A stretch of 64,000 bases of DNA from Helicobacter pylori. GTDB taxonomy: Bacteria > Campylobacterota > Campylobacteria > Campylobacterales > Helicobacteraceae. The stretch covers positions 1,581,413 through 1,645,412 of the forward strand of contig CP032039.1 of assembly GCA_008032935.1 (NCBI GenBank), written 5' to 3'. Position numbers and translations under genes: made by a program. Of the stretch, positions 1-9,733 are shown piece after piece. The notes beneath the pieces were generated by a model that made no database searches, had not been told where the DNA came from, and was given only the letters and a program-made list of their open reading frames with translations. Numbering within the stretch: the first letter of the stretch is position 1; each line of letters begins with the position of its first letter.

Positions 1-282
1 CGCTTTTAGTTTAAAGATAGAGTTTTAGGGGTTTTTTGTGTTGGTTTAGTTATTCTTTAATTTTTTAAAAAATAGGACTTTTAAAACTCATAAAAGGATA
101 AGGGGTTTTTTGAAATCATTCCCCTACAACCCCCTTTTTTAAAATCCCCCTAACCCCCTAAGAGCGCGTTATGAGAAAATCGCTCGCTTACGAAAGCTTT
201 TTTATTTTGGTTGTCAAAACACCCAAAAGGTATTTTTTAGATTTCATGACCAATATCCAAAACAGAGCTAATATTTTAAGCC
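1..282. other. Intergenic stretch at the contig start
   Basis: I see no gene here. The stretch holds T-rich tracts and, on the minus strand at about 121-200, a copy of the G-run repeat listed separately. The upstream neighbour lies outside the window. Confidence 0.6.
121..200 (-). repeat. Dispersed G-run intergenic repeat, copy A
   Basis: On the plus strand the C-runs are at 121-124, 130-134, 146-150 and 154-158. Read on the minus strand this is G5-N3-G5-N11-G5-N5-G4, preceded by an A+T-rich segment resembling AAGCGATAATCTC. The same arrangement recurs at about 10,805-10,880 and 59,300-59,375. Four nearby G-runs on one strand could form a G-quadruplex; that is inference. Confidence 0.6.
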
Positions 283-813
283 CTACAAAGACCAATAGAT
301 CGCTCCAAAGAACACCACACTCCCTATCAAAACGCTTATAAACATGCGTTTAGTGTCCTTAAAAGCCACCATTAAAAATGCGCTCACATAAAACAACAAT
401 AAAAACACGCAAAAAATCCCCAAAAGCGCCTTAAACACAACGCCCACCTTAGCCTTATGCAGCATGATGAGCGTGCCTAAAAAGCCCCTTTCAATGGTTT
501 TGATTTTGGTTTGATCGCCTTTAGTTTCAAGGTTGATTTCATACAAAGGCGTGCCAATAACTAGTGCTCCCCTATGCTCTCTAGGCTCTATCTTTTTAGG
601 CATAGCGATATGGTTTTCTTTTATAAAGTCTTTTAAAAAATCCAATCGTTCTTCTTTTTTTAAGGATTTTTCTAAAACCCACTCTTTGATAGTAGCACCA
701 GTGTCTTGGCGCACCCCAAAGAGCAATGAAAGCCCGCTAACCGCAAAAAGAAGCGCCAAAGGGAAGAAAAAAGTGGTCGCATAGATGTGAAAATAACGCA
801 TCATTGCCGTCAT
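283..813 (-). CDS. PepSY-associated membrane protein (HP0234-like)
   Basis: This 176-aa inner membrane protein has hydrophobic segments at about residues 10-33, 127-151 and 157-175, with a soluble loop of about 95 residues between the first two. The layout (helix with a His/Tyr-rich start, extracytoplasmic domain, two C-terminal helices) resembles PepSY-associated transmembrane proteins, but no catalytic motif is visible. Its ATG overlaps the stop of the upstream ATP-grasp gene (TAATG), so the two are translationally coupled. A second start (residue 4 or 5) is possible. The function is unknown. Confidence 0.75.
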   Translation of the reverse strand: MTAMMRYFHIYATTFFFPLALLFAVSGLSLLFGVRQDTGATIKEWVLEKSLKKEERLDFLKDFIKENHIAMPKKIEPREHRGALVIGTPLYEINLETKGDQTKIKTIERGFLGTLIMLHKAKVGVVFKALLGIFCVFLLLFYVSAFLMVAFKDTKRMFISVLIGSVVFFGAIYWSL

Positions 814-1985
814 TATTGCAACCTGTGGCTCACGAATTTAGAAAAATTATCCAAGATCAACCCCCCTTTTCTAAACCCTAACGCGCAAGATTCATAAGCA
901 AAAAACACATTAGGCTGATAATACAACCCGTTATACGAATTGAGCTCGTAAAATTCTTGATAAATGGGTTTGTGGTTAGAATAAACGCCGTCCGTTTTCA
1001 AAAGCGATTGCATGGAGGCTTCAAAGATTTCACTATTCGCCCCTTCCCTACCAAAAGCCACTTTTTTGATTTGCTTTTTATTAGTTAAAGGTTCATAGCT
1101 CGTTTCTAACAATAAGGGGTGTTTGGGGTATCTGTCCCATAGAAGCTTTAAAAAACGCTTGGATTGGAAAAGGATCGTATAAGCCGGGTTTAAAAAAATC
1201 GTGTTTTTATTTTCCATCATGCCTTGCATCAAAAGGGCTAATTCTGGCTCATCAATAGCGATGTTTTCCCATGGGATTAACTTGAATAAAAACTCATAAT
1301 TCAAGCCGTTTTTAAACACGCCCTCTTCTACATTAAACTCCACCTCATCAATGTAAGAAAAATCCGTTTCAAACCCCACGCTCTGAGCAGCGTCTTGCAA
1401 AAAACGCATGGTGCGCTCTTCTTCAATATTCCCCCTAACGCTTGAAAAAAGGATTTTCCACCCCTCATACATTTCCTCAAAACGGCTCGTGTCTTCGCCT
1501 AAAGTTACCATGCGTTTAAAATTCTCGCCAAGCGCTTCATAAAGGTTATTGAATTGTTTGTTTTCATCATAGCCATTCGCTTTGAGTAACGCCCATTGAA
1601 TCACTGCGGTTTCATAAAGCATGGTGGGGGTATCAGCGTTAAATTCCAGTAATTTAATGGGCTTGCCATCAAGCCCCCCGGCTAAATCAAAACGCCCGTA
1701 AATATGCCAATGCACTTCTTCTTCAAAACTCTGTTTGATCATAGGAATGAGCGCGTTAGGAATATCCAATTCAAAAAAGCGATCGTTTTGAATGGCCTCT
1801 TCAGCCGTCTCTACAAACATGTCATAAAGCTCATTACAAGCGTCATAATAAGCGTCCGCTTCTTTTTGAGAAACAACCACCATTTCATCAGCGATATAAG
1901 ATGACATGTCGTCATTAGTGTGCCAATCTAAGCCGATTTCTTCTAAGGTCTTATTGTCTAAAGGTTTTAAAGGAATCACTTGCAT
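813..1985 (-). CDS. Glutathionylspermidine synthase-family ATP-grasp protein
   Basis: This 390-aa protein matches the synthetase (ATP-grasp) half of Gss/YgiC-type proteins. The characteristic segment GRFDLAGG (residues 97-104) is followed by LLEFNADTPT (112-121), which in the family holds substrate and metal ligands. There is no N-terminal amidase domain, so it is YgiC-like rather than a bifunctional Gss. The family forms amide bonds between a peptide carboxylate and an amine using ATP; the substrate in Helicobacter is not evident. The stop overlaps the next ATG, and a UPF0323 lipoprotein gene lies 23 bp upstream. Confidence 0.85.
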   Translation of the reverse strand: MQVIPLKPLDNKTLEEIGLDWHTNDDMSSYIADEMVVVSQKEADAYYDACNELYDMFVETAEEAIQNDRFFELDIPNALIPMIKQSFEEEVHWHIYGRFDLAGGLDGKPIKLLEFNADTPTMLYETAVIQWALLKANGYDENKQFNNLYEALGENFKRMVTLGEDTSRFEEMYEGWKILFSSVRGNIEEERTMRFLQDAAQSVGFETDFSYIDEVEFNVEEGVFKNGLNYEFLFKLIPWENIAIDEPELALLMQGMMENKNTIFLNPAYTILFQSKRFLKLLWDRYPKHPLLLETSYEPLTNKKQIKKVAFGREGANSEIFEASMQSLLKTDGVYSNHKPIYQEFYELNSYNGLYYQPNVFFAYESCALGFRKGGLILDNFSKFVSHRLQ

Positions 1986-2008
1986 TTTTTAGCCTTAAAT
2001 AGATTAAA

Positions 2009-2659
2009 TTATGAGTTAAAGCCCCTTGTCCCAGAGCTTACCGCCGGCGAGCTAGTAGGCCTACTAGAGCCAAAAAACCCGCTCTGTCCCTTACTCGCAC
2101 CGCCCATGCTTGAAGCGCTAGGCGCACTTTTAGAAAAGGAATTTTGAGAGCGTTGGTAAGCTTGTGGGGATTTATAAGTCCGTTGGGCGTTTTGCTGGTA
2201 ATTAGGGTTATTGAAAAGCTTATTGCCAATATAACTCCCTAAAATCGCCCCCGCTGCGCTCCCTAAAATCGCGCTCCCCAAGCCAAAGCCTGAGCTTTCA
2301 TTACTCCCACCCCCATTATTAGGCTGGATAAGCTTGCTCGTGCCGTTATCAATTTTGGCTTCTTCTTCTTTGATGAGCTTTTGAATCTCTTCGTTGCTTA
2401 GCACTCGTTCATTGCCTTGCAAATCGCGCACTATGATGTGGGTTCTTGAGCTAGGGTATTCTTCAACAACCTTGTAAGATTTATCCTTTTGTTCTTCTAA
2501 AATCACAAACGCGCCTTTTTGAACGCTTTGGCTCAAAGAGCTTTGCTCTTTGGATTTGTCATCGGCATTGCTCTTACACCCCACAATGCTCACCATCACT
2601 AACGCGCTCAAACCACCCACGATCGCATAATCAGAAATCTTTCTGTAGGGTTTTTTCAT
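2009..2659 (-). CDS. UPF0323 family lipoprotein (HP0232-like)
   Basis: This 216-aa secreted protein has a basic N-terminus, a hydrophobic segment and a lipobox ending VSIVGC at about residues 23-28, so it should be lipidated. A Lys/Glu-rich charged middle is followed by a Gly/Ala stretch (about 122-146, [19 protein letters not shown]) resembling glycine-zipper membrane segments, then a Ser/Gln/Gly-rich tail. It matches the conserved epsilonproteobacterial UPF0323 family. From memory, the H. pylori homologue has been linked to motility. It sits between the thiol oxidoreductase gene and the ATP-grasp gene on the same strand. Confidence 0.8.
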   Translation of the reverse strand: MKKPYRKISDYAIVGGLSALVMVSIVGCKSNADDKSKEQSSLSQSVQKGAFVILEEQKDKSYKVVEEYPSSRTHIIVRDLQGNERVLSNEEIQKLIKEEEAKIDNGTSKLIQPNNGGGSNESSGFGLGSAILGSAAGAILGSYIGNKLFNNPNYQQNAQRTYKSPQAYQRSQNSFSKSAPSASSMGGASKGQSGFFGSSRPTSSPAVSSGTRGFNS

Positions 2660-2674
2660 GAGAGTAGCCTTATA

Positions 2675-3472
2675 TCATGCCTTATAATGGTATAAGAAAG
2701 GCACGCCCTTAATCACGCCAGATTCAAAAATCTTTTTAGTAACATTTTCCACTTTAGTGCGTAAATCTTCAGGCTCTTTTTGAGCGTTAATATCGTATTG
2801 GGTGGAATAAATCTTTTCAAGAATAGAGATCTTATCTTCCACGCTCGCTCCCCTAGCCCTAGCTTTCGCCATTTCTTCTTGGATCAAAGCCGCTTTCTTA
2901 GCCGAATTGACCCCAAGCCACCCCACTACAACCATTCTCACGGTGTTTTCTTTCAAGTGATCCCTGAGTTTAGTGAGCTCTTTTTGGCAATGCGGGCACA
3001 TGGGATCAGAAACAATGTAAAGGATTTTATCCTTATTTTCAGCGTTAGTGGAAGGCAACTCTATCGCATAATCAGCCGGTATTTCATTAAAAATAGCGTT
3101 CAATTTCGCGCTATTTTGCTGGGTGGCGTTAAGGGCTTGGATTTTTTGATTGGTTTCTGCAACTAATTGCACATCTTCGCTTTTATTGCTAAAGAATATG
3201 TTGCTAAGCCCTATGACTAAATTACCATCCTTACTCACTACAAGCGGGATATTGTATTTAGTGTCCGGATCTTCAATGACGACCATTTTTAAATCCTGGC
3301 TGGATTTTAAAGGTTTGATTTCTAAAATACGCACCTTTTTATTGGTTTGTTTTTCAATCACGCTCACCAAATTATCCTGCATCCGTTTGTCATTAGCTGA
3401 AACTGAATGTTTAGGGGCTGCCCCTAAGCCTACAAGAAGTAACGCGCTCAACACACTCGCTCTTAATATCAT
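2675..3472 (-). CDS. Periplasmic DsbG/DsbK-like thiol oxidoreductase (HP0231-like)
   Basis: This 265-aa protein has an N-terminal signal sequence (about residues 1-26), a DsbC/DsbG-like N-terminal dimerisation region, and a C-terminal thioredoxin fold with CPHC at 159-162 and a cis-proline in GVPF (about 256-259). The family introduces or isomerises disulfides in exported proteins. The H. pylori homologue is reported as the periplasmic oxidase acting on substrates such as HcpE; a Cys-rich Hcp protein is encoded elsewhere in this window. It is divergent from kdsB and probably leads the minus-strand lipoprotein / ATP-grasp / membrane protein unit. Confidence 0.88.
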   Translation of the reverse strand: MILRASVLSALLLVGLGAAPKHSVSANDKRMQDNLVSVIEKQTNKKVRILEIKPLKSSQDLKMVVIEDPDTKYNIPLVVSKDGNLVIGLSNIFFSNKSEDVQLVAETNQKIQALNATQQNSAKLNAIFNEIPADYAIELPSTNAENKDKILYIVSDPMCPHCQKELTKLRDHLKENTVRMVVVGWLGVNSAKKAALIQEEMAKARARGASVEDKISILEKIYSTQYDINAQKEPEDLRTKVENVTKKIFESGVIKGVPFLYHYKA

Positions 3473-3535
3473 TAAAAACTCCTAAGATTCAATAGCCTAA
3501 AACCCCTACAATAAAAGGAATAAGCTTTTAATGGG

Positions 3536-3541
3536 TATAAT
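3536..3541 (+). promoter_or_regulatory. Predicted -10 hexamer upstream of kdsB
   Basis: A perfect TATAAT lies 46 bp before the kdsB ATG, in the divergent gap with the thiol oxidoreductase gene. H. pylori sigma-80 promoters rely mainly on this hexamer. No clear -35 is seen. Confidence 0.5.
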
Positions 3542-3586
3542 ACCATAAAAATCCCCTATTTTCATAAGGCTTAAAAAGGTTTAAAG

Positions 3587-4318
3587 ATGATTATCATTCC
3601 TGCTAGATTAAAATCCAGTCGTTTTGAGAATAAAGTGCTAGAAGACATTTTTGGCCTGCCTATGGTAGTGCGTTGCGCTAAAAATGCGAATCTAGTAGAT
3701 GAATGCGTAGTCGCTTGCGATGATGAAAGCATCATGCAAACATGCCAAAAATTCCACATTAAAGCGGTGCTAACCTCCAAACACCACAATAGCGGCACGG
3801 AACGCTGTTTGGAAGCGGCGCGAATTTTAGGGTTAAAAAACGATGAAAGGGTTTTAAACTTGCAAGGCGATGAGCCTTTTTTGGAAAAAGAAGTCATTTT
3901 AGCCTTATTAGAAGCCACCCAAAACGCCCCTTTCATGGCGACTTGCGCTAAAGTCATTGATGAAGAGCAAGCCAAAAGCCCCAATTTAGTCAAGGTGGTT
4001 TTAGACAATCAAAATAACGCCTTGTATTTTTCGCGCTCCCTTATCCCTTTTTTACGAGATTTTGATGCAAAACGCCAAACCCCCCTTTTAGGGCATATCG
4101 GTATCTATGGCTTCCACAATAAAGAAATCTTAGAAGAATTATGCGCTTTAAAACCTTGCGTTTTAGAGGATACAGAAAAATTAGAGCAATTAAGGGCTTT
4201 GTATTACCAAAAAAAGATTCTAGTGAAAATCGTTCAAAGTGAAAGCATAGGCATTGACACCAAAGAAGATTTGCAAAACGCTTTGAAAATTTTTAGCCCC
4301 AATCCCCTTAAGCGGTGA
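3587..4318 (+). CDS. kdsB: 3-deoxy-manno-octulosonate cytidylyltransferase
   Basis: This enzyme couples CTP to KDO to give CMP-KDO, the donor for the inner core of lipopolysaccharide. The 243-aa length is normal. The nucleotide-binding start [17 protein letters not shown] and the segments [16 protein letters not shown] and HIGIYGF are diagnostic. It is cytosolic. It stands alone on the plus strand, divergent from the thiol oxidoreductase gene and followed by hopA after 192 bp. Confidence 0.95.
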   Translation: MIIIPARLKSSRFENKVLEDIFGLPMVVRCAKNANLVDECVVACDDESIMQTCQKFHIKAVLTSKHHNSGTERCLEAARILGLKNDERVLNLQGDEPFLEKEVILALLEATQNAPFMATCAKVIDEEQAKSPNLVKVVLDNQNNALYFSRSLIPFLRDFDAKRQTPLLGHIGIYGFHNKEILEELCALKPCVLEDTEKLEQLRALYYQKKILVKIVQSESIGIDTKEDLQNALKIFSPNPLKR

Positions 4319-4510
4319 AATTCAAAAATACTCAAGGCATTTTTCACTATCAAAAACCTTTTTAAAAATCCAAAAAAAAGCAAAATTTCTTAATTTTTGC
4401 TCAATTTTATTAAAAATTCAATAAATTTATGGCACAATTTAAACGCATTGTAAATAAAGTTTCAATTTGATACGATTTTACAAATAAAACATTACTTTAA
4501 GGAACATTTT

Positions 4511-5961
4511 ATGAAAAAAACGATTTTACTTCCTCTTATGGCGTCATCGCTCCTTGCTGAAAATGACGGCGTTTTTATGAGCGTAGGCTATCAAATCGGC
4601 GAAGCGGTTCAACAAGTGAAAAACACCGGCGAAATCCAAAAAGTCTCCAACGCTTACGAAAATTTGAACAATCTTTTAACCCGCTATAACGAACTCAAAC
4701 AAACGGCCTCTAACACCAATTCAAGTACCGCTCAAGCGATTGACAATCTAAAAGAGAGCGCTAGTAGATTGAAAACGACCCCTAATACCGCCAATCAAGC
4801 CGTGTCCTCAGCGCTCAGCTCTGCGGTGGGCATGTGGCAAGTGATAGCCTCTAATTTAGCCAATAACTCGCTACCCACTAATAAATACAACGAAATCAAT
4901 GCGATTTCTCAATTGCTCCAAAATACCCTAGAAAATAAAAACAATGATCTCACGATTGGAAATGACTATGACCAGCTTTTAACTCAAGCTAGCACCATTA
5001 TTAATACCCTTCAAACTCAATGCCCAGGAATAGACGGAGGCAATGGCAAACCATGGGGCATTAATGCAAGCGGGAACGCATGCAATATTTTGGCAGCACC
5101 TTTAGCGCTATTACTAGCATGATTGATAGCGCTAAAAAAGCCGCCGCAGAAGCCCGAAGAGCTGCCCCAGAAGGTCCAAACCAACCAAGCGCGTTTACCA
5201 ACGCTGATTTCACTAAAAACCTTAATCAAGTCTCAAGCGTTATTGATGACACTATCTCTTACCTCAAAGGGGACAATTTAGCAACCATCTATAACACCCT
5301 TCAAAAAACGCCCGATTCTAAAGGGTTTCACAGTTTGGTGAGCCGATCTAGCTATAGTTATTCCCTCAACGAAACCCAATATTCCCAATTCCAAACTACC
5401 ACCAAAGAGTTTGGCCATAACCCCTTTAGAAGCGTGGGATTAATTAATTCTCAAAGCAATAACGGGGCGATGAATGGCGTGGGCGTGCAATTAGGCTATA
5501 AGCAATTCTTTGGGAAAAATAAATTTTTTGGGATCCGTTATTATGCCTTTTTTGATTACAACCATGCCTATATCAAATCCAACTTTTTTAACTCCGCTTC
5601 CAATGTTTTCACCTATGGCGCAGGCAGTGATCTTTTATTGAATTTCATCAATGGCGGATCCGATAAAAACCGCAAAGTCTCTTTTGGCATTTTTGGAGGC
5701 ATCGCTCTAGCAGGCACAACATGGCTTAACAACCAATCTGCGAATTTAAAAATCACCAATAGCGCCTACAGCGCCAAAATCAACAACACCAATTTCCAAT
5801 TCTTATTCAATACCGGTTTAAGGCTTCAAGGGATTCACCATGGCGTTGAATTAGGCGTGAAAATCCCCACCATCAACACGAATTACTATTCTTTCATGGG
5901 CGCTAAATTAGCCTATAGAAGACTTTATAGCTTGTATTTCAATTATGTTTTGGCTTATTAA
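4511..5961 (+). CDS. hopA: Outer membrane porin HopA, one-base frameshift
   Basis: This is a member of the Hop outer membrane family. It has a signal peptide ending near SLLAEN, the N-terminal motif GVFMSVGYQIGEAVQ, and a C-terminal beta-barrel ending in aromatic residues (YSLYFNYVLAY). The frame breaks at about 5,086: a T4 run after AATA gives ILAAP and an early stop at 5,122, whereas T5 would restore IFGSTFSAITSM and continue to 5,961. Corrected, the protein is 483 aa, the size I recall for HopA. Because homopolymer losses also break housekeeping genes here, a sequencing error is more likely than a pseudogene. Confidence 0.85.
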
Positions 5962-6039
5962 TAATATTGAATCGGTTCTCATTGCTAATGAGGACAAAGC
6001 CAATTTTTTGGCTCTCAATGAATAACGGCATCATTTTAC

Positions 6040-6068
6040 TTGACTTTTTACAAAAAACACACTAAAAT
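6040..6068 (+). promoter_or_regulatory. Promoter of tRNA-Asn
   Basis: TTGACT (6040-6045) and TAAAAT (6063-6068) are separated by exactly 17 bp, ending 24 bp before the mature tRNA 5' end. This is one of the few complete -35/-10 pairs in the window, consistent with a stable RNA gene. Confidence 0.7.
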
Positions 6069-6092
6069 TTCTCTTTATTTTTTGAGCGAAAT

Positions 6093-6167
6093 TCCAGATT
6101 AGCTCAGCGGTAGAGTAGGCGGCTGTTAACCGCTTGGTCGTAGGTTCGAATCCTACATCTGGAGCCA
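6093..6167 (+). tRNA. tRNA-Asn (anticodon GTT)
   Basis: The acceptor stem TCCAGAT (6093-6099) pairs with ATCTGGA (6157-6163), with discriminator G and an encoded CCA at 6165-6167. The anticodon arm GGCGG-CTGTTAA-CCGCT presents GTT, and the T-arm has GGTTCGAATCC. All cloverleaf parts fit. It lies between hopA and the SulP gene. Confidence 0.95.
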
Positions 6168-6199
6168 TATTTTTAACTCATCTTTTTTATAGCAAAACT

Positions 6200-7357
6200 T
6201 CACGCAATCCCTTTTGATTTGATCCATAACGCATTGACTAAAACCCCCACCACAACCCCCATCGCTAAATTATGCGTGTATAAAACCACCGCCACGACTA
6301 AGAGCATGTTCAGCGTGTCATAGGGCTTGATTTTTTTAATGTTAATAATGGATTGGAAATTAAAAGTGGTGAAAGAAATCATCACCATCACCGCCACAAC
6401 CGCCACAATGGGGATCTTAACCACATATTCATTAAACACTAGCACTAACACCATTAAAGAAAAGCCGGCAAAAAAAGTAGAAAGCCTGGTTTTAGCCCCG
6501 GATTTTGCGTTGATGATAGACTGCCCCACCAAAGCGCACCCTGTCATTCCCCCCAAAAGCCCTGAGATGATATTCCCCAAGCCTTGCGCTTTAGTTTCTC
6601 TATTTTTATCGCTCACGCCGTCTTTTAAAATCATATCTAAAGTTTTGGCGGTCAATAAACTTTCTATCGTGCCTACTAGCGCTAAAGAAAGAGCGTAAGG
6701 CAACAATCCTACCACAATTTTAAAATCCAAATTTTTTGGGATAATGATATAATGAAAGCCTGAAATCCCTTGCTCAAGGCTCCCTAAATTCGGCGCATGC
6801 GTATCAAAAATTAAAGCGATCGCACTCACTATAAGGATACAAACTAGATTAGAGGGGATTTTTTTAGTGATTAAGGGGAAGAGGTAAATGATCAATATCC
6901 CAATAACAAGCAAGACAAACACCCCTAAATTTTGGTTTTGAAGGAATTTGAATTGCTCCATTAACAGCAAAATGCCTAGCGCGTTCACAAAGCCATACAT
7001 CACTGATTGCGGGATAAATCTCAAAAGATTCCCTATTTTCAAATAGCCTAAAAGAATTTGCAACACCCCTGCCATAAGAGTCGCCACGCCCGCGTATTCA
7101 AGCCCATAGTTTTTAACCACGCCCACCAAAATGAGTGCTACTGAGCCGGCCGCTGCGCTAATCATCGCCTTTCTAGCCCCAAAAAGAGACAAAACAAAAG
7201 CCATGTAAAAGGTCGTATAAAACGCCACGCCCACATCTAAACCCACCATGATCGCAAAACCGGCCGTCTCTGGGATCACAGAAAGCCCCACCACAAAACC
7301 AGACAACAAATCTTTTTGAATGTTGCTCAGCCATTCTTTTTGTATCTTTTCCAACAT
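6200..7357 (-). CDS. SulP-family anion permease lacking a STAS domain
   Basis: This 385-aa polytopic inner membrane protein has a typical SulP start (NIQKDLLSGFVVGLSVIPETAGFAIMVG cut at its core motif, about residues 13-40) and a conserved segment LVGTIESLLTAKTLD (about 232-246). It ends directly after the last helices at WIKSKGIA, so the cytoplasmic STAS domain of about 150 residues usual for SulP transporters is absent. It probably transports an inorganic anion or carboxylate; sulfate is only the family default. It faces tRNA-Asn and diverges from hopM. Confidence 0.85.
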   Translation of the reverse strand: MLEKIQKEWLSNIQKDLLSGFVVGLSVIPETAGFAIMVGLDVGVAFYTTFYMAFVLSLFGARKAMISAAAGSVALILVGVVKNYGLEYAGVATLMAGVLQILLGYLKIGNLLRFIPQSVMYGFVNALGILLLMEQFKFLQNQNLGVFVLLVIGILIIYLFPLITKKIPSNLVCILIVSAIALIFDTHAPNLGSLEQGISGFHYIIIPKNLDFKIVVGLLPYALSLALVGTIESLLTAKTLDMILKDGVSDKNRETKAQGLGNIISGLLGGMTGCALVGQSIINAKSGAKTRLSTFFAGFSLMVLVLVFNEYVVKIPIVAVVAVMVMISFTTFNFQSIINIKKIKPYDTLNMLLVVAVVLYTHNLAMGVVVGVLVNALWIKSKGIA

Positions 7358-7483
7358 GCCTTTCTTTCCTATTAGAATGGCTTGATTGTAACCAAAGATT
7401 TAAAAACCAATTTCAAACCGGATAAAATCCCTTTCCTTAAATCAAGCTCTATGATATTTTATTGTAAAAAATACTTAAAATTG

Positions 7484-7541
7484 TTTTTTTTTTTTTCAAA
7501 ATATAAATTTTAAGCTAAAAATAAGCATTTTATGGTAAAAT
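7484..7541 (+). promoter_or_regulatory. hopM promoter region with T13 tract
   Basis: A run of 13 T (7484-7496) precedes TATAAA (7502-7507) and an extended -10 TGGTAAAAT (hexamer 7536-7541), followed by a leader of about 65 nt to the hopM ATG. Length-variable T-tracts near promoters alter expression of several H. pylori adhesin genes. That this one does so is inference. Confidence 0.45.
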
Positions 7542-7610
7542 GGCGAAATTTCATAAACATGACTATCATGGGAATGTGAAACCAACAAAAATCTAATAAA
7601 AGGAGAAAAC

Positions 7611-9698
7611 ATGAAAATCAAAAAATCTCTCTTACTCTCTCTTTCTCTCATGCTCTCATTATCAAGGGCTGAAGATGACGGATTTTACATGAGTGTGGGC
7701 TATCAAATCGGTGAAGCGGTTCAAAAAGTGAAAAACACGGGAGCATTGCAAAATCTTGCGGACAGATACGATAATTTAAGCAACCTTTTAAACCAATACA
7801 ATTACTTAAATTCCTTAGTCAATCTGGCCAGCACACCGAGCGCGATCACGGGTGCGATTGATAATCTAAGCTCAAGCGCGATCAATCTCACTAGCGCTAC
7901 CACCACTTCTCCGGCCTATCAAGCTGTGGCTTTAGCGCTCAATGCCGCTGTGGGCATGTGGCAAGTCATAGCCTTTGGGATCAGTTGCGGTCCTGGCCCC
8001 AATCTTGGCCCAGAACATTTAGAAAATGGGGGCGTTCGATCGTTTGACAACACGCCAAACTACAGCTACAACACCGGTAGCGGAACGACCACCACCACTT
8101 GCAATGGAGCCAGCAATGTAGGACCCAATGGTATCCTATCTAGTAGTGAATACCAAGTTCTCAATACCGCTTATCAAACCATCCAAACCGCTTTAAACCA
8201 AAATCAAGGAGGCGGGATGCCTGCCTTGAATAGCTCTAAAAATATGGTAGTCAATATCAATCAAACTTTCACAAAAAACCCTACCACAGAATACACTTAC
8301 CCTAATGGGAATGGCAATTATTATTCAGGCGGTTCATCAATCCCAATCCAGCTAAAGATTAGTAGCGTCAATGACGCTGAAAACCTTTTGCAACAAGCCG
8401 CTACTATCATCAATGTCCTTACCACCCAAAACCCGCATGTGAATGGTGGCGGTGGGGCATGGGGGTTTAGCGGCAAGACTGGGACTGTGATGGATATTTT
8501 TGGCGATAGCTTTAACGCTATTAACGAGATGATTAAAAACGCTCAAACAGCCCTAGCAAAAACCCAACAGCTTAACGCTAATGAAAACGCCCAAATCACG
8601 CAACCCAACAATTTCAACCCCTACACTTCTGAAGACAAAGGGTTCGCTCAAGAAATGCTCAACAGAGCTAACGCTCAAGCAGAGATTTTAAATTTAGCCC
8701 AACAAGTAGCGAACAATTTCCACAGCATTCAAGGGCCTATCCAACAAGATCTAGAAGAATGCACCGCAGGATCGGCTGGTGTGATTAACGACAACACTTA
8801 TGGTTCAGGTTGCGCGTTTGTGAAGGAAACTTTAAACTCTTTGGTGCAACACACCGCTTATTATGGCAACCAGGTCAATCAAGAAAAAGCTTTGGCTCAA
8901 ACCATTTTGAATTTTAAAGAAGCCCTTAACACTTTAGGGAACGACTCAAAAGCGATTAATAATGGTATCTCTCACTTGCCTAACGCTAAGCCACTTCAAA
9001 ACATGACGCATGCCACTCAAAACCCTAATTCCCCAGAAGGTTTGCTCACTTATTCTTTGGATACCAACAAATACAACCAGCTCCAAACCACCGCGCAAGA
9101 ATTAGGCAAAAACCCTTTTAGGCGCATCGGCGTGATTGACTATCAAAACAATAACGGCGCGATGAACGGCATCGGCGTGCAAGTGGGCTATAAGCAATTC
9201 TTTGGTAAAAAAAGGAATTGGGGGTTAAGGTATTATGGTTTCTTTGATTATAACCATGCTTATATCAAATCTAATTTTTTTAACTCCGCTTCTGATGTGT
9301 GGACTTATGGGGTGGGAATGGATGCACTTTATAACTTCATCAACGATAAAAACACCAACTTTTTAGGCAAAAACAACAAGCTTTCTGTGGGGCTTTTTGG
9401 TGGCTTTGCGTTAGCCGGGACTTCGTGGCTTAATTCTGAATTCGTGAATTTGAACATGGTGGGCAATATCTATAGCGCTAAGATGAATGTGGCTAATTTC
9501 CAATTTTTATTCAATTTAGGCTTGAGGATGAATCTCGCTAGGCCTAAGAAAAAAGACAGCGATCATGCCGCTCAGCATGGCATGGAATTGGGCGTGAAAA
9601 TCCCCACCATTAACACGGATTATTACTCTTTCATGGGGGCTGAACTCAAATACAGAAGGCTCTATAGCGTGTATCTCAATTATGTGTTTGCTTACTAA
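7611..9698 (+). CDS. hopM: Outer membrane protein HopM (Hop family)
   Basis: This is an intact 695-aa Hop porin/adhesin-like protein. It has a signal peptide (about residues 1-20), the N-terminal motif DGFYMSVGYQIGEAVQKVKNTG cut at GEAVQ, a large variable Asn/Gln/Thr-rich extracellular domain with Cys pairs, and a C-terminal barrel ending YSVYLNYVFAY. The last 170 or so residues are nearly the same as in HopA 3 kb upstream, with blocks such as DYNHAYIKSNFFNSAS. The ribosome site AAAGGAGAA lies 5 nt before the ATG. hopM and hopN are near-identical loci in H. pylori; synteny favours hopM. Confidence 0.85.
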   Translation: MKIKKSLLLSLSLMLSLSRAEDDGFYMSVGYQIGEAVQKVKNTGALQNLADRYDNLSNLLNQYNYLNSLVNLASTPSAITGAIDNLSSSAINLTSATTTSPAYQAVALALNAAVGMWQVIAFGISCGPGPNLGPEHLENGGVRSFDNTPNYSYNTGSGTTTTTCNGASNVGPNGILSSSEYQVLNTAYQTIQTALNQNQGGGMPALNSSKNMVVNINQTFTKNPTTEYTYPNGNGNYYSGGSSIPIQLKISSVNDAENLLQQAATIINVLTTQNPHVNGGGGAWGFSGKTGTVMDIFGDSFNAINEMIKNAQTALAKTQQLNANENAQITQPNNFNPYTSEDKGFAQEMLNRANAQAEILNLAQQVANNFHSIQGPIQQDLEECTAGSAGVINDNTYGSGCAFVKETLNSLVQHTAYYGNQVNQEKALAQTILNFKEALNTLGNDSKAINNGISHLPNAKPLQNMTHATQNPNSPEGLLTYSLDTNKYNQLQTTAQELGKNPFRRIGVIDYQNNNGAMNGIGVQVGYKQFFGKKRNWGLRYYGFFDYNHAYIKSNFFNSASDVWTYGVGMDALYNFINDKNTNFLGKNNKLSVGLFGGFALAGTSWLNSEFVNLNMVGNIYSAKMNVANFQFLFNLGLRMNLARPKKKDSDHAAQHGMELGVKIPTINTDYYSFMGAELKYRRLYSVYLNYVFAY

Positions 9699-9733
9699 AA
9701 ACCCTCTTTAAAAAAAAGGGGGGCTTGTTTAAA
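9699..9733 (+). terminator. Weak terminator-like hairpin after hopM
   Basis: CCCTCTTT and AAAGGGGG can pair (one G-T) around an A-rich loop directly after the hopM stop, followed by a short T-rich stretch. Stability is modest. Confidence 0.35.

Noticed and set aside
5017..5229. Minus-strand frame across the hopA break as a separate gene
   Set aside because: It is a shadow frame; the plus strand gives HopA on both sides of the T-run.
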